Source of the DNA: Rhodospirillaceae bacterium
GTDB taxonomy: Bacteria > Pseudomonadota > Alphaproteobacteria > Rhodospirillales > Rhodospirillaceae
Assembly: GCA_029245025.1 (NCBI GenBank)
Contig: JAQWQC010000034.1
Span: forward strand, 124,001 to 188,000
Direction: 5' to 3'
DNA length: 64,000 bases
The first letter of the stretch is position 1. Each line of letters opens with the position of its first letter. A model generated the notes under the pieces. It worked only from the letters and a program-made list of their open reading frames with translations. It ran no database searches and was not told the DNA's origin. Shown here one piece after another: positions 1-8,876 of the stretch. A program made the translations under genes and the position numbers.

Positions 1-768
1 TGTAAGAATGGAGGCCGCCGCCGGGCCAAGATAGCTAATCACGGGAAGGGACGCTGACTTTAGTGCATGCGTCCAGACGACGTTGCGTTGTCCGAGACCT
101 TTCGCGCGTGCCGTGCGGATATAGTTCTGTCGAAGAGTTTCAATCATGGCGCCACGGGTGAGTCGGGCGAGGATCGCAATCTGAGGCAAAGCCAGCGCAA
201 CCACCGGTAAGATATAGGGTGTGATTGGTGCCAGCATCGGCAACGCTTCTGCCAGTCCACCGCGCGGTTCAAGGGAGGCGACGGGGAGTATTTTCAGAAC
301 CACACCGAAAAGTAGGCTCATCAAAGGCGCCATCACAAAGCTCGGTACCGCGATACCGGTCATGGCAACGCCCATGACCGCATAGTCCGTTAAAGAATTG
401 CGACGGAGGGCGGCGATTACGCCAAGGCTACCACCAACTGCAAGAGCTAAAATCATTGCGGAAAGCCCAAGTTTTATGCTGACTGGCAGACCAATAACGA
501 GGAGTTCCGTGACGGTACGATCGATATAAATGATGGAAGGTCCAAAGTCACCGCGGGCTACTTTGCCCAAATAGAATCCGTATTGAACGATGATGGGCTT
601 GTCCAAGTCATACGCAGCTTCGAGGTTTGCGATTACCTCAGGTTCAAGTGACGCTTCCGCATCAAATGGACCACCCGGCGCCAGATGCATCATAAAAAAT
701 GATAATGTGACGATCATGAACAGGGTCGGAGCTGCGATAATCAAGCGGCGCAGGGCATAAGACGTCAT
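1..768 (-). CDS. ABC transporter permease, oligopeptide/dipeptide type (OppB/DppB-like), truncated by window edge
   Basis: Reverse-strand translation from ATG at 768: MTSYALRRLIIAAPTLFMIVTLSFFMMHLAPGGPFDAE...ARLTRGAMIETLRQNYIRTARAKGL; typical OppB N-terminus and EAA-like loop. No stop before position 1. Confidence 0.9.
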   Translation of the reverse strand, partial: MTSYALRRLIIAAPTLFMIVTLSFFMMHLAPGGPFDAEASLEPEVIANLEAAYDLDKPIIVQYGFYLGKVARGDFGPSIIYIDRTVTELLVIGLPVSIKLGLSAMILALAVGGSLGVIAALRRNSLTDYAVMGVAMTGIAVPSFVMAPLMSLLFGVVLKILPVASLEPRGGLAEALPMLAPITPYILPVVALALPQIAILARLTRGAMIETLRQNYIRTARAKGLGQRNVVWTHALKSASLPVISYLGPAAASILT

Positions 769-802
769 GAGATCAACACCACCAACGGCTTGGGATTTCT
801 CT

Positions 803-1945
803 CTATTGGGCTACTTCTTGTTTTAGTCGCGGCTGCTTCAACGGCACGGCATCAAGCACCCAGTTTTTCGGGTCCGCTCGTCGCGCTGGCGACGGTATCA
901 CTTTGACCATCTCATCGTTGCCATGCTGTGCCTTCAGATCCAGAGCTCGTCCTGCCAGCTCTTGGTCCTTAACCCATTTACGGAACTCAATACCGTGTTT
1001 GTCATTCTCGAGAGCGAGTTCGTCAGACAAGGTAGGTGGCACCATAGCGGGGCGAATAAAGTCGATCACTTTGGCGTCTTCTTGGAACACCAAAAGAACC
1101 CGCTTATGGGAGTCAGCGTCGTATTTATCGTCGGTAAAGAAATTGCGGCCGTGGCACCACCATACTTTGGTGCGGTTTTCGTCTATGGGTGTGTAGCCCG
1201 AAACAATCATTTGCCACATCGGTGGCTTGAGATGCATCTCGATGCGGATTGAAGGTGCTGGTTTGTAGATGCGCACCATGGTTTTAACGTCGGGGCGATC
1301 CTCATCAATTTTCTCAGCCCATACGCCACGCTTGCTAACAGGCTTCGCATAGGTGATTGATTCGATTTTCGAGTCATCGATATCAAGGTCGTAATCATTA
1401 ATCGTGGGCTTGCCCGGATTGCCAAAATCGGTGTGGACGTAAAATGCGTGCGTGTGGTCAACACCATTCTCAATGGCGCGTACCCAGTTTGCTTCGAAGA
1501 TGAAGGTGCCGCGGACAAATTTCCACTCGTCTGATGCGCCTTGTTCCATCGCTTCGTATTCTGGGAAATAGTCTGGCAGGGGTGGGCGTTCGGACTCTGT
1601 TGCGTCTCCGAGGAATACCCAGAGCCAGCCATATTTTTCTACCGTTGGATAAGAATCCACCCGTGCTCGCTTCGGAATCGTGGCATCCTCACCCATGGAC
1701 GGAATAGCTACGCAATTGCCGTCGCCGTCAAAGCGCCAACCATGATAGGGGCATTCGACGGCGTTATCGACGACCTTGCCGCGGCAAAGCGATCCACCAC
1801 GATGGACGCACACATCGCTCAGGCAATGCGCCTCTCTTGCGGAGTCACGAAATAGAACAAAGTCCTGTCCTAACATGTGGACGCTTTTCGGTTCGTTTGT
1901 GACATCCGCAGCTTCTGCGGCGACATACCAGCAGTTCAAAAGCAT
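803..1945 (-). CDS. Rieske [2Fe-2S] aromatic ring-hydroxylating oxygenase, large subunit
   Basis: Rieske motif CVHRGGSLCRG...CPYHGW and downstream mononuclear iron region (ENGVDHTHAFYVH). ORF runs to 2035, but MLLNCWYVAAE at 1945 is the likely start. Confidence 0.88.
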   Translation of the reverse strand: MLLNCWYVAAEAADVTNEPKSVHMLGQDFVLFRDSAREAHCLSDVCVHRGGSLCRGKVVDNAVECPYHGWRFDGDGNCVAIPSMGEDATIPKRARVDSYPTVEKYGWLWVFLGDATESERPPLPDYFPEYEAMEQGASDEWKFVRGTFIFEANWVRAIENGVDHTHAFYVHTDFGNPGKPTINDYDLDIDDSKIESITYAKPVSKRGVWAEKIDEDRPDVKTMVRIYKPAPSIRIEMHLKPPMWQMIVSGYTPIDENRTKVWWCHGRNFFTDDKYDADSHKRVLLVFQEDAKVIDFIRPAMVPPTLSDELALENDKHGIEFRKWVKDQELAGRALDLKAQHGNDEMVKVIPSPARRADPKNWVLDAVPLKQPRLKQEVAQ

Positions 1946-1971
1946 AGCTGTATCTCCATTTGGCGCCCGCG

Positions 1972-3546
1972 TTAGTCTGGGCGATTTACCGTCATGTACC
2001 GTGCAAGATAATTGTTGCGGGCGTTTTCGTTCCACCCATCGATATACGTCTTTACCAGCCGTCGGCTGACATAATGAAAGACCGGGATGATAACATAATC
2101 TTCCATCAGAATCTGTTCAGCTTGTCGCATAAGCGTATTGCGTTGCTCTTGGTCAGAAATGGAGTTTGCCTGATTCATAAGAGCATTGAATTCAGGATTC
2201 GCATAATCCACGTAGTTACTCGGATCTCCGGTGCGCAATAGGTTTAAATAGCCAGAAGCATCATTAAACGGAGAGAACCAGGCCCAACGCATAATGTCGT
2301 AATCACGGGTACGGGCTTTGCGGTTGAGATTGCGAAATTCCGTATCCATTAATTCTGCGTTGAAGCCCAAGGCCGCCCACATGGATTTCATCGCAACAGC
2401 AATTTTCCGGTTTTCTTCCTGGGTGTCGTAGGCAAGTTCAAATGTAACGGGATTGTTGCCCCCATACCCAGCTTCGCTCATTAAACGATGGGCATCAGCG
2501 ATGCGGTCAGCCATAGGCATGTCGGCGATTGACGCACGGGCAACGTCATAACCCTCAACCACCGGCGAAACAAAGCTGTAGGCAGGAATGACACCTGTAT
2601 TGAGTAGTCTGTCTATGAGGGCTTCACGATCAAAGGCAAGTGCCAGCGCCTTGCGTACACGGATATCATCAAAGGGTGGTTTCTTTGCATTGATCAAAAA
2701 GTAGTAAATGCCGAGAGTCGGCGAAATACGAAGTTCGTCGGGGATATTCTCTTTAATCCAAGATATTTGCTCTGGAGGGAAATTGAGAATGGCATCCAAC
2801 TCGCCAGCTCTAAAACGATTGAACACTGTGTTTAGATTTTGTGTCGGATAAAAATTGACCGTATCGATCTCCACGTTTTGTGCGTCGTAGAAATTCGGGT
2901 TCTTCTTAAGCGTCAGGCGTGTACCTGGAAGCCATTCGTCCAACACGTAGGCACCGTTAGATACAAACTGGCCCGGTTTGGTCCAGTCGTCGCCAAGTTC
3001 TTCCACTTTGTGGCGTGGAGACGGCATGGCTGAGAAGCTGCTAAGCGCTTGAGGGAGAAGTGGATTGGGTGCGCTTAGTTCAATTCTCACAGTCTTGTCG
3101 TCTGGTGATGTAATGCCTAGGCTTTCAGGTGGGGCCTGACCAGCGTTGACCGGGCGCCCGTTCTTCACCGAGTAAAAGAATTGGGCATAGCGGGCAGCCG
3201 TTTTGGGCAGCATAAGGCGTTGCAGTGACCACGCGACGTCCTTTGCTGTGAGTGCAGTGCCATCAGACCACTTCAGTCCGTCCCGCAGTTTGTATTCCCA
3301 AACAAGTCCGTGGTCAGACATCGTGTGACTCTCTGCAAGCCCATAGGTCATGCGTCCGTTTTCGTCTGTTGTGAGCAACCCAACGAATAGCTCGTTCAAA
3401 ATCGGAGCAGCGGTGTTCCCCGTTGCTTTTTGGGGGTCCAAGGAGGAGGGGTCGCTTCCGCCGGAGCGATTTAGCACCGTCTCCGCGGAAGCTGGCAGGG
3501 CAAGAATACAAAATAAAGTAACAGTCAGCTGCGTGAGTAAACGCAT
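1972..3546 (-). CDS. Peptide ABC transporter substrate-binding protein (OppA/SBP family 5)
   Basis: Signal peptide (LFCILALPASAE) and SBP_bac_5 pattern (GGSDPSSLDPQKATG, WSDGTALTAKDVAWSLQRL). Confidence 0.9.
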   Translation of the reverse strand: MRLLTQLTVTLFCILALPASAETVLNRSGGSDPSSLDPQKATGNTAAPILNELFVGLLTTDENGRMTYGLAESHTMSDHGLVWEYKLRDGLKWSDGTALTAKDVAWSLQRLMLPKTAARYAQFFYSVKNGRPVNAGQAPPESLGITSPDDKTVRIELSAPNPLLPQALSSFSAMPSPRHKVEELGDDWTKPGQFVSNGAYVLDEWLPGTRLTLKKNPNFYDAQNVEIDTVNFYPTQNLNTVFNRFRAGELDAILNFPPEQISWIKENIPDELRISPTLGIYYFLINAKKPPFDDIRVRKALALAFDREALIDRLLNTGVIPAYSFVSPVVEGYDVARASIADMPMADRIADAHRLMSEAGYGGNNPVTFELAYDTQEENRKIAVAMKSMWAALGFNAELMDTEFRNLNRKARTRDYDIMRWAWFSPFNDASGYLNLLRTGDPSNYVDYANPEFNALMNQANSISDQEQRNTLMRQAEQILMEDYVIIPVFHYVSRRLVKTYIDGWNENARNNYLARYMTVNRPD

Positions 3547-3677
3547 GGGATGTCCCTATAAGTCAAAGAGCACGGCCATTATTGCCTTCACAGTTATGTA
3601 TGATGTTTGAAAATGACCTTGGTTCGCAAGGAGTGATCGATCATGCTGCCATACAAAATGATCTTCAGGAGAGAAAA

Positions 3678-4466
3678 ATGACCAGACGCGAGCTTGTCCT
3701 CAGTACCGCCGTAATAGCGTTTGCTGCTAACGCGGGTGGTGGTGCCGTTAAAGCAGAAAATAAAAAGACCTACGTTCTCGTGCATGGCGCATGGCACGGT
3801 GGTTGGTGTTGGCGATATGTCAAAGATGGGCTGGAAGCTGCGGGTCATCGAGTGTTGTCGCCATCTCTAACCGGCCTTGGCGATCGGGTTCATTTGCGCA
3901 ACCCAGATGTTAACTTGACTACCCATGTGAACGACATCGTGAATCTATTCGAATTTGAAGACCTAAGCGATGTGGTTTTGGTCGGCCATTCCTATGCAGG
4001 TCACGTGGTCAGCTGGGTTACGGACAGAGTCAAAGACAGAATTAAACAGGTTGTTTATCTGGACGCGGTATTACCAACTGATGGCAAAGCATTCTTGCCC
4101 CCTGGTGTCGGTGAGGCGCGAATTCCCGAAGCCAAAGACGGATATCTGATGGCTAAACCGGGCATGGATTTTCTCGGAATACCCGCGGGTCATCTGCTCT
4201 ACGATTGGGTGGGCAGCCGTTTGGTTGAGCATCCACTTCCGACACTAATGGAAGCGGTTGTTTATGACTACGGTGGTCCGGCAGGTGTACCTAAGACGTT
4301 CGTTCGCTGTACTAAAAACCCGCGCATGGCCAGCGGCGAGGCTGACCCAGTTGCAGAGATGGTCAACGCTGACTCAGAGTGGGATTACATTACGTTGGAT
4401 GCAGGCCACGATTTAATGGTCACCGCGCCGAAAGAAACTACTGAAATTCTATTAGGGATCGGTTAA
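3678..4466 (+). CDS. Exported alpha/beta-fold hydrolase
   Basis: HGAWHGGWCWRYV oxyanion region and GHSYAG nucleophile elbow. Start at 3678 after AGGAGAG; N-terminus MTRRELVLSTAVIAFAANA is Tat-like. Confidence 0.82.
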   Translation: MTRRELVLSTAVIAFAANAGGGAVKAENKKTYVLVHGAWHGGWCWRYVKDGLEAAGHRVLSPSLTGLGDRVHLRNPDVNLTTHVNDIVNLFEFEDLSDVVLVGHSYAGHVVSWVTDRVKDRIKQVVYLDAVLPTDGKAFLPPGVGEARIPEAKDGYLMAKPGMDFLGIPAGHLLYDWVGSRLVEHPLPTLMEAVVYDYGGPAGVPKTFVRCTKNPRMASGEADPVAEMVNADSEWDYITLDAGHDLMVTAPKETTEILLGIG

Positions 4467-4825
4467 GTCGCAGCGAAGTCGTCGGCTAGTTTCTCGGGGT
4501 CTGCGTTTAGGGCTTCGTTTTCAACCGCCTCAAGTTCTTGGTGTACGATACGAAGAATGCGGGCGATGTAATCGGCGTGCCATTGTTGGCGTTCTTTAGA
4601 GGCATCATCGTCAGGGCGGTAAGCATCAATATTGGCTTTTGTAACACTCTTGCCTGCTTCGAGGAGGCGTTCAACAGTGTCTAGTCGCTCACGTGTCACC
4701 GCCAATTCCGTTGCGACAGCCATGGTGATGGAGAGGACCCGTTCAACAGCGGGGTCATCGAAAAAGTAGGGACGTTTGCCTTTGGATTTGGCGTTGGCGA
4801 GTTTGTTGACGTCAATGTCTGTCAT
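4463..4825 (-). CDS. Hypothetical protein, 120 aa
   Basis: Intact ORF in the intergenic position, tandem with the downstream-strand methyltransferase; no family recognised. Confidence 0.6.
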   Translation of the reverse strand: MTDIDVNKLANAKSKGKRPYFFDDPAVERVLSITMAVATELAVTRERLDTVERLLEAGKSVTKANIDAYRPDDDASKERQQWHADYIARILRIVHQELEAVENEALNADPEKLADDFAAT

Positions 4826-4849
4826 GGTGTTCCCCAGAGTTCCCTATTT

Positions 4850-6148
4850 TTATTTCCAGCCGCCGAACAGATACCACCGTTCGCCCTTATAAGAATTGTC
4901 TTTCGCGTCGCCGCTGTCTTTCGCTTCTGCTTTGTGTCGAGATACCGTGCTCGACCAAGATTGGAATTGACCTCGCTCAATATCGGCTTCCGTACCTCCA
5001 TCAAACATTTTGTCTGACTGAAAACCGGCCGCCTTCATAACTTCGAAGACATCCATAACATGCAGCTTGGACCAAAATGGCTCGTTATTGTACCAGGCGT
5101 CCCAATCCCGCGTGAACTGATCAAACAACGATGTCTCTGGTTTAAAATTTGGTTGTTCAACGTTTAAGAACAAGCCGCCTGGTGTTATCAGGTCATAGGC
5201 CTTCTTCATCATGCTTTGGATCGCTGACGTTGACGTTTCATGCCAAAACATTGTCGTTTGCACCCAGTCAAAGCTGTTGGGTTCAAAATCTACAGTATCG
5301 CCGTCTGAGTGAATGAAACGGACATTGTCATGGCCAAGGACTTGCGCACGCGCATGGCCCCACCGAAGCATAGGCGCGCCTACATCAACAGCCACCACCT
5401 CTGCATCTGGAAAGGCTGATGCTAAAGGCAAAGTATTGGCACCAATTCCCGCACCAAGATCCAGAATGCGTTTCGGCGAGAAGTCAGGAAAACGATCTCG
5501 CACAAAGTTCACGATAGACCGCCCACCACCATCTCCCTTTGACGACATTGAACCTGCGGTGGTGACAAACAGCCCGGTTTCGTAGTTGGCACCGGCCAAA
5601 ACATCGTCTGGCACGATCTCTGTGTAGTAGCTGCCCGGCATGCAGTGGTTGTCTACTGCCGCTAGGTAACGGGGAGCTTCGGCGCTGGGGTCAATTTTTA
5701 AAGTCTCTTTGCCGTCGTTGTGCTCTTTCGCGCGCTCTATCAAATCGTCTAGTTGGCGCAAGACCACATGCCGACCGGCTTGTTGACGTTGCTCCATGGT
5801 GTTACGACGTAGTGCCGCCCAACACTGATAGAAGGGGTCCTTCTTCATCGCGTCCCGGACCTGTTGGCGGGTTTCCAGCGGGCGCCCTGTTTCTTGCTTA
5901 AACTTAGGGCTCACGCGGTTATCAAAGGCAGTTCGATTCCCTGGTGACACGCGTTGCCCAATGTGGACATTGAGATTCGTTAGAAAATTGAACCGGGCGA
6001 TTTCATCGTGGTCGACCTTTGGAGACAATGGGTGACGCCCATTGCGGTCGTATGTTGGAGGGAGAGTATTGGCCAAGGCGTGGGTACTCCGAGAACAAAT
6101 AAATTGTTTGGTTCGCCGATTATCTCGCCCTCTGCCGCGCTGATGCAA
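4850..6148 (-). CDS. Class I SAM-dependent methyltransferase domain protein (start uncertain, possibly TTG near 6076)
   Basis: Motif I ILDLGAGIGANTLPLASAFPDAEVVAVDVGAPML and later FDWVQTTMFWHET. The N-terminal ~25 residues of the ORF look non-coding. Confidence 0.78.
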   Translation of the reverse strand: MHQRGRGRDNRRTKQFICSRSTHALANTLPPTYDRNGRHPLSPKVDHDEIARFNFLTNLNVHIGQRVSPGNRTAFDNRVSPKFKQETGRPLETRQQVRDAMKKDPFYQCWAALRRNTMEQRQQAGRHVVLRQLDDLIERAKEHNDGKETLKIDPSAEAPRYLAAVDNHCMPGSYYTEIVPDDVLAGANYETGLFVTTAGSMSSKGDGGGRSIVNFVRDRFPDFSPKRILDLGAGIGANTLPLASAFPDAEVVAVDVGAPMLRWGHARAQVLGHDNVRFIHSDGDTVDFEPNSFDWVQTTMFWHETSTSAIQSMMKKAYDLITPGGLFLNVEQPNFKPETSLFDQFTRDWDAWYNNEPFWSKLHVMDVFEVMKAAGFQSDKMFDGGTEADIERGQFQSWSSTVSRHKAEAKDSGDAKDNSYKGERWYLFGGWK

Positions 6149-6249
6149 GAGGTTCGGTGCTTAAAGAAGGCACGTAGGGGGTTGCCCGGAGCCCCGCCTA
6201 TGGGGTACGAGCCCCACAACGTATTTAATTCGGTTCGGAGATTATCCCA

Positions 6250-6567
6250 ATGTCGACCCTTTATGTAACCAATCGCGCTGGCGATCAGCATCAAATCGAG
6301 GCTAAAGCAGGCACTACTTTGATGGAAATCCTGCGCGACAACGATATGGATGTAGAGGCCATCTGTGGCGGCTGTTGTTCCTGCGCGACCTGCCACATTT
6401 TTATCGATGATTCTTGGGCGGATAAAATTCCAGCGCGGTCAGATGACGAACAAGAGCTGGTTGAGGAAACGGAAACATACAAGCCCAACAATTCGCGTTT
6501 GAGCTGTCAGGTGACGATGACCGATGAGCTAGACGGCCTCAGCCTGACTGTTGCTCCTGAAGAATAA
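6250..6567 (+). CDS. 2Fe-2S ferredoxin (adrenodoxin/putidaredoxin type)
   Basis: CGGCCSCATCHIFIDDSW ... SRLSCQV cysteine pattern; RBS GGAG upstream of ATG 6250. Confidence 0.92.
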   Translation: MSTLYVTNRAGDQHQIEAKAGTTLMEILRDNDMDVEAICGGCCSCATCHIFIDDSWADKIPARSDDEQELVEETETYKPNNSRLSCQVTMTDELDGLSLTVAPEE

Positions 6568-6578
6568 ATTGAGGCGCG

Positions 6579-6600
6579 CGGCGACTGGATCTAGTCGCCG
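6579..6600. other. Perfect 8-bp hairpin CGGCGACT-GGATCT-AGTCGCCG just after the ferredoxin gene
   Basis: Inverted repeat read directly; no T-tract, so not a canonical intrinsic terminator. Confidence 0.6.
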
Positions 6601-6862
6601 TGAGGCCATTTGGAACCAACAACATCACCGGGTTCACGCACCAGGTGGCTGCGGTGGCGGTAGGAGTATACCAAGTATACAGCGTCGTGGCGTTCGACCG
6701 GCTGGTAGCTGGAGTCAAATACGATCAGCTGAATTCGCACCAATGGATGCTGTCTTCATTGCAGGGCGGCGCGATAGAATGCCGTGAATCCCAAAGTTAC
6801 ATGGTCGATAAGGCGCAATTAGCCTAAGGCGATGCGACTTGAAGGGGCGAGGTGCCAATTGC

Positions 6863-7879
6863 TCACGATTGGCTTGATGGCGCCACGTCGACATACATCT
6901 GATCAAGAATAGCTTTTGGATTGCGAGAGGCTGTGAACTTGCGCAATGCCAGGTATTCCCGGAGCGGCCTGGTCATGTTCGCCCACAACCGCGTGTAAGG
7001 CCGGGTCGTAAAGAAATCGCGCGTGGGTGTGTCGGTTCTTAAATGTTGTTCAATACGAGCCGCGACCGAAGAATCGATGTTCACGTCTTGGTTTGAAGCT
7101 TTGGAGAGCACCACGTTGATATGCCTGGTTTGCGGTTGAAGGCTTAGGTCGTGAACAGAAAGACCGGCTCGTCTCGCCGCATATGATAAACCTTCGCTCG
7201 AGAACGTATGCAAGTGTGCGAAATGAAAGCGCTGGCGAGGTCCGTGATAACGCGCCTCAACATTGGGCACTTCAATAACGAGCACGCCCTCATCTGAAAG
7301 ACTACTCGACAGGCGCCGAAGGGAAGAGACGGGATCGGCCAGGTGCTCCAGAACGTGGTGTAGGGTTATGACATCCCACTTGTCGTCCTCGTCCAAATTG
7401 TCCAGCACGGACCCGACCTGTATGTCGATTGCGTATTCAGATTTGGCGAACTCCGCGTACCCGCGGTTAGGTTCTAGCCCGCGCGCAGTGTATCCGACTT
7501 TGGTCATTAGGTAGGTAAACTCACCGCCCCCGGATCCGACATCCAATATACGCGCGTGAGGCTTAAGGAAGGGGTGCGTGCGTCTGTACCGCTCCAAGGC
7601 CCGCAAGCCCGCGCGATAAATATGCTTCGGTTTTGGGGTCAGCACACCCTTGTAAGACGCCCGGTAGTCATTTGCATAAAATCGACCGAGTTCATCTTCG
7701 GTGGGTTGCGGATTTATGAAGACGTGCCCGCAGGTTCGGCATAGGTCTGTTACCAATGGTTCTCCATGCCGATCTTTGTCGCCGACACGAACCGAGTCCG
7801 AACCGGCACAGAGCGGGCAATCGATATGGAGGCCGAAGAACTTTGTTGCAGTCACGCCAAATTCTCGTCTTTGGGCCAT
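6863..7879 (-). CDS. SAM-dependent methyltransferase with N-terminal zinc-ribbon-like cysteines
   Basis: CPLCAGSDSVRV...LCRTCGHVFINPQPTEDELGRFYANDY followed by ILDVGSGGGEFTYLM and DVITLHHVLEHLADP. Confidence 0.85.
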   Translation of the reverse strand: MAQRREFGVTATKFFGLHIDCPLCAGSDSVRVGDKDRHGEPLVTDLCRTCGHVFINPQPTEDELGRFYANDYRASYKGVLTPKPKHIYRAGLRALERYRRTHPFLKPHARILDVGSGGGEFTYLMTKVGYTARGLEPNRGYAEFAKSEYAIDIQVGSVLDNLDEDDKWDVITLHHVLEHLADPVSSLRRLSSSLSDEGVLVIEVPNVEARYHGPRQRFHFAHLHTFSSEGLSYAARRAGLSVHDLSLQPQTRHINVVLSKASNQDVNIDSSVAARIEQHLRTDTPTRDFFTTRPYTRLWANMTRPLREYLALRKFTASRNPKAILDQMYVDVAPSSQS

Positions 7880-8757
7880 CGGTTATGCAACCATAGCCAT
7901 TGCCCTGGGTTTTTCTTTATCCATTCCCCCATGCTTTGATTGACCCGCTCTAGTGCGGTGTGAATGTCAGCCTGCTGATCTCCCGTATCCTCAGGCATCC
8001 AAGGAGGCTCAATGGTGACACGAAAACGACATCTCTCGAGCCGTTTTGAATGCACCGGAAGAAGGGCGCAGCCATGGCGAAGGGCGAGCCGCGCGATCGC
8101 ATCCCCGGTCATGGCGGGACGACCCATAAAAGGAATCGACAGTCCGGTGTTCATTTTTTGGTCGACGGCCATTTGGACGAATCCACCGTTTTTAAGGGTG
8201 CGAGTGATTGTTCGCGCGCCACCAGCGCCCTTCGGAATTAACGTGGCCTGTGTTTCTCCGCGTATGCGATGAAGCAAACTTTCGATTAATGGGTTGTTCG
8301 GTGCGCGATATACAAGTGCCGAGGCCTCGACATGGGTGCTAACTGCGAGCGCTGTTATCTCCCAGCTGCCCAGATGCGCGGAGTACATAATCGTCGGTCG
8401 GCCACCCTGTGTGGCCGCTTCTAAGTGCTCAAGCCCGATAACCTCGATGCGATCGCAGGCGCTGGCGCGCGCTAGCCTCGATAGGGTCGCGTATTCGGTC
8501 ATAACTCGACCAAAATTGTTCCACACTTGAGCGAGTATTATCCGTCGGGCTTTGTCTGAAAGATCCGGTAACGTCCTGGCTAGATTCTGTTGAGCTGTGC
8601 GGTGAGCGCGGCTCAACGGCCCAAACCATCCGGCGAGCGCTCCCCCGATGGCGGACACCACATCAACTGGCAATAGGCGAAAAAGCCCAAACAGGCTATA
8701 TGCTAAAATCGCTTCGACGCGATAACGAATCGGTTTAGCGAGGTCTCGGCAGGCCAT
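7852..8757 (-). CDS. LpxL/HtrB-family lysophospholipid (lipid A) acyltransferase
   Basis: YSAHLGSWEITAL (HX4D/E-type motif), PKGAGGARTITRTLKNGGFVQMAVDQ, final NPGQWLWLHNRW. ORF extends to 8820; MACRDL at 8757 is a plausible start. Confidence 0.85.
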   Translation of the reverse strand: MACRDLAKPIRYRVEAILAYSLFGLFRLLPVDVVSAIGGALAGWFGPLSRAHRTAQQNLARTLPDLSDKARRIILAQVWNNFGRVMTEYATLSRLARASACDRIEVIGLEHLEAATQGGRPTIMYSAHLGSWEITALAVSTHVEASALVYRAPNNPLIESLLHRIRGETQATLIPKGAGGARTITRTLKNGGFVQMAVDQKMNTGLSIPFMGRPAMTGDAIARLALRHGCALLPVHSKRLERCRFRVTIEPPWMPEDTGDQQADIHTALERVNQSMGEWIKKNPGQWLWLHNRWPKDENLA

Positions 8758-8876
8758 GGGTGAAGAAATTCCTATCTTCGCTATCGTATCAGTGAGAGGC
8801 AGTCTATTACGGCAAGGCAACGATGGGGTACAGTCTGTATACGTCTATTGAGGCGTAGATCTGAGCGACGGGGATT

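Noticed and set aside
1207-1632. 141-aa minus-strand ORF inside the Rieske gene
   Set aside because: Same-strand out-of-frame overlap with a strong Rieske oxygenase call.
5920-5950. tRNA T-arm-like GTTCGATTCCC
   Set aside because: Lies within the methyltransferase coding sequence with no cloverleaf around it.
6100-6249. 6S RNA call for the structured region
   Set aside because: Ends weakly resemble 6S-like ...CGGAGAUU, but the length and central bulge do not clearly fit; left as unclassified.
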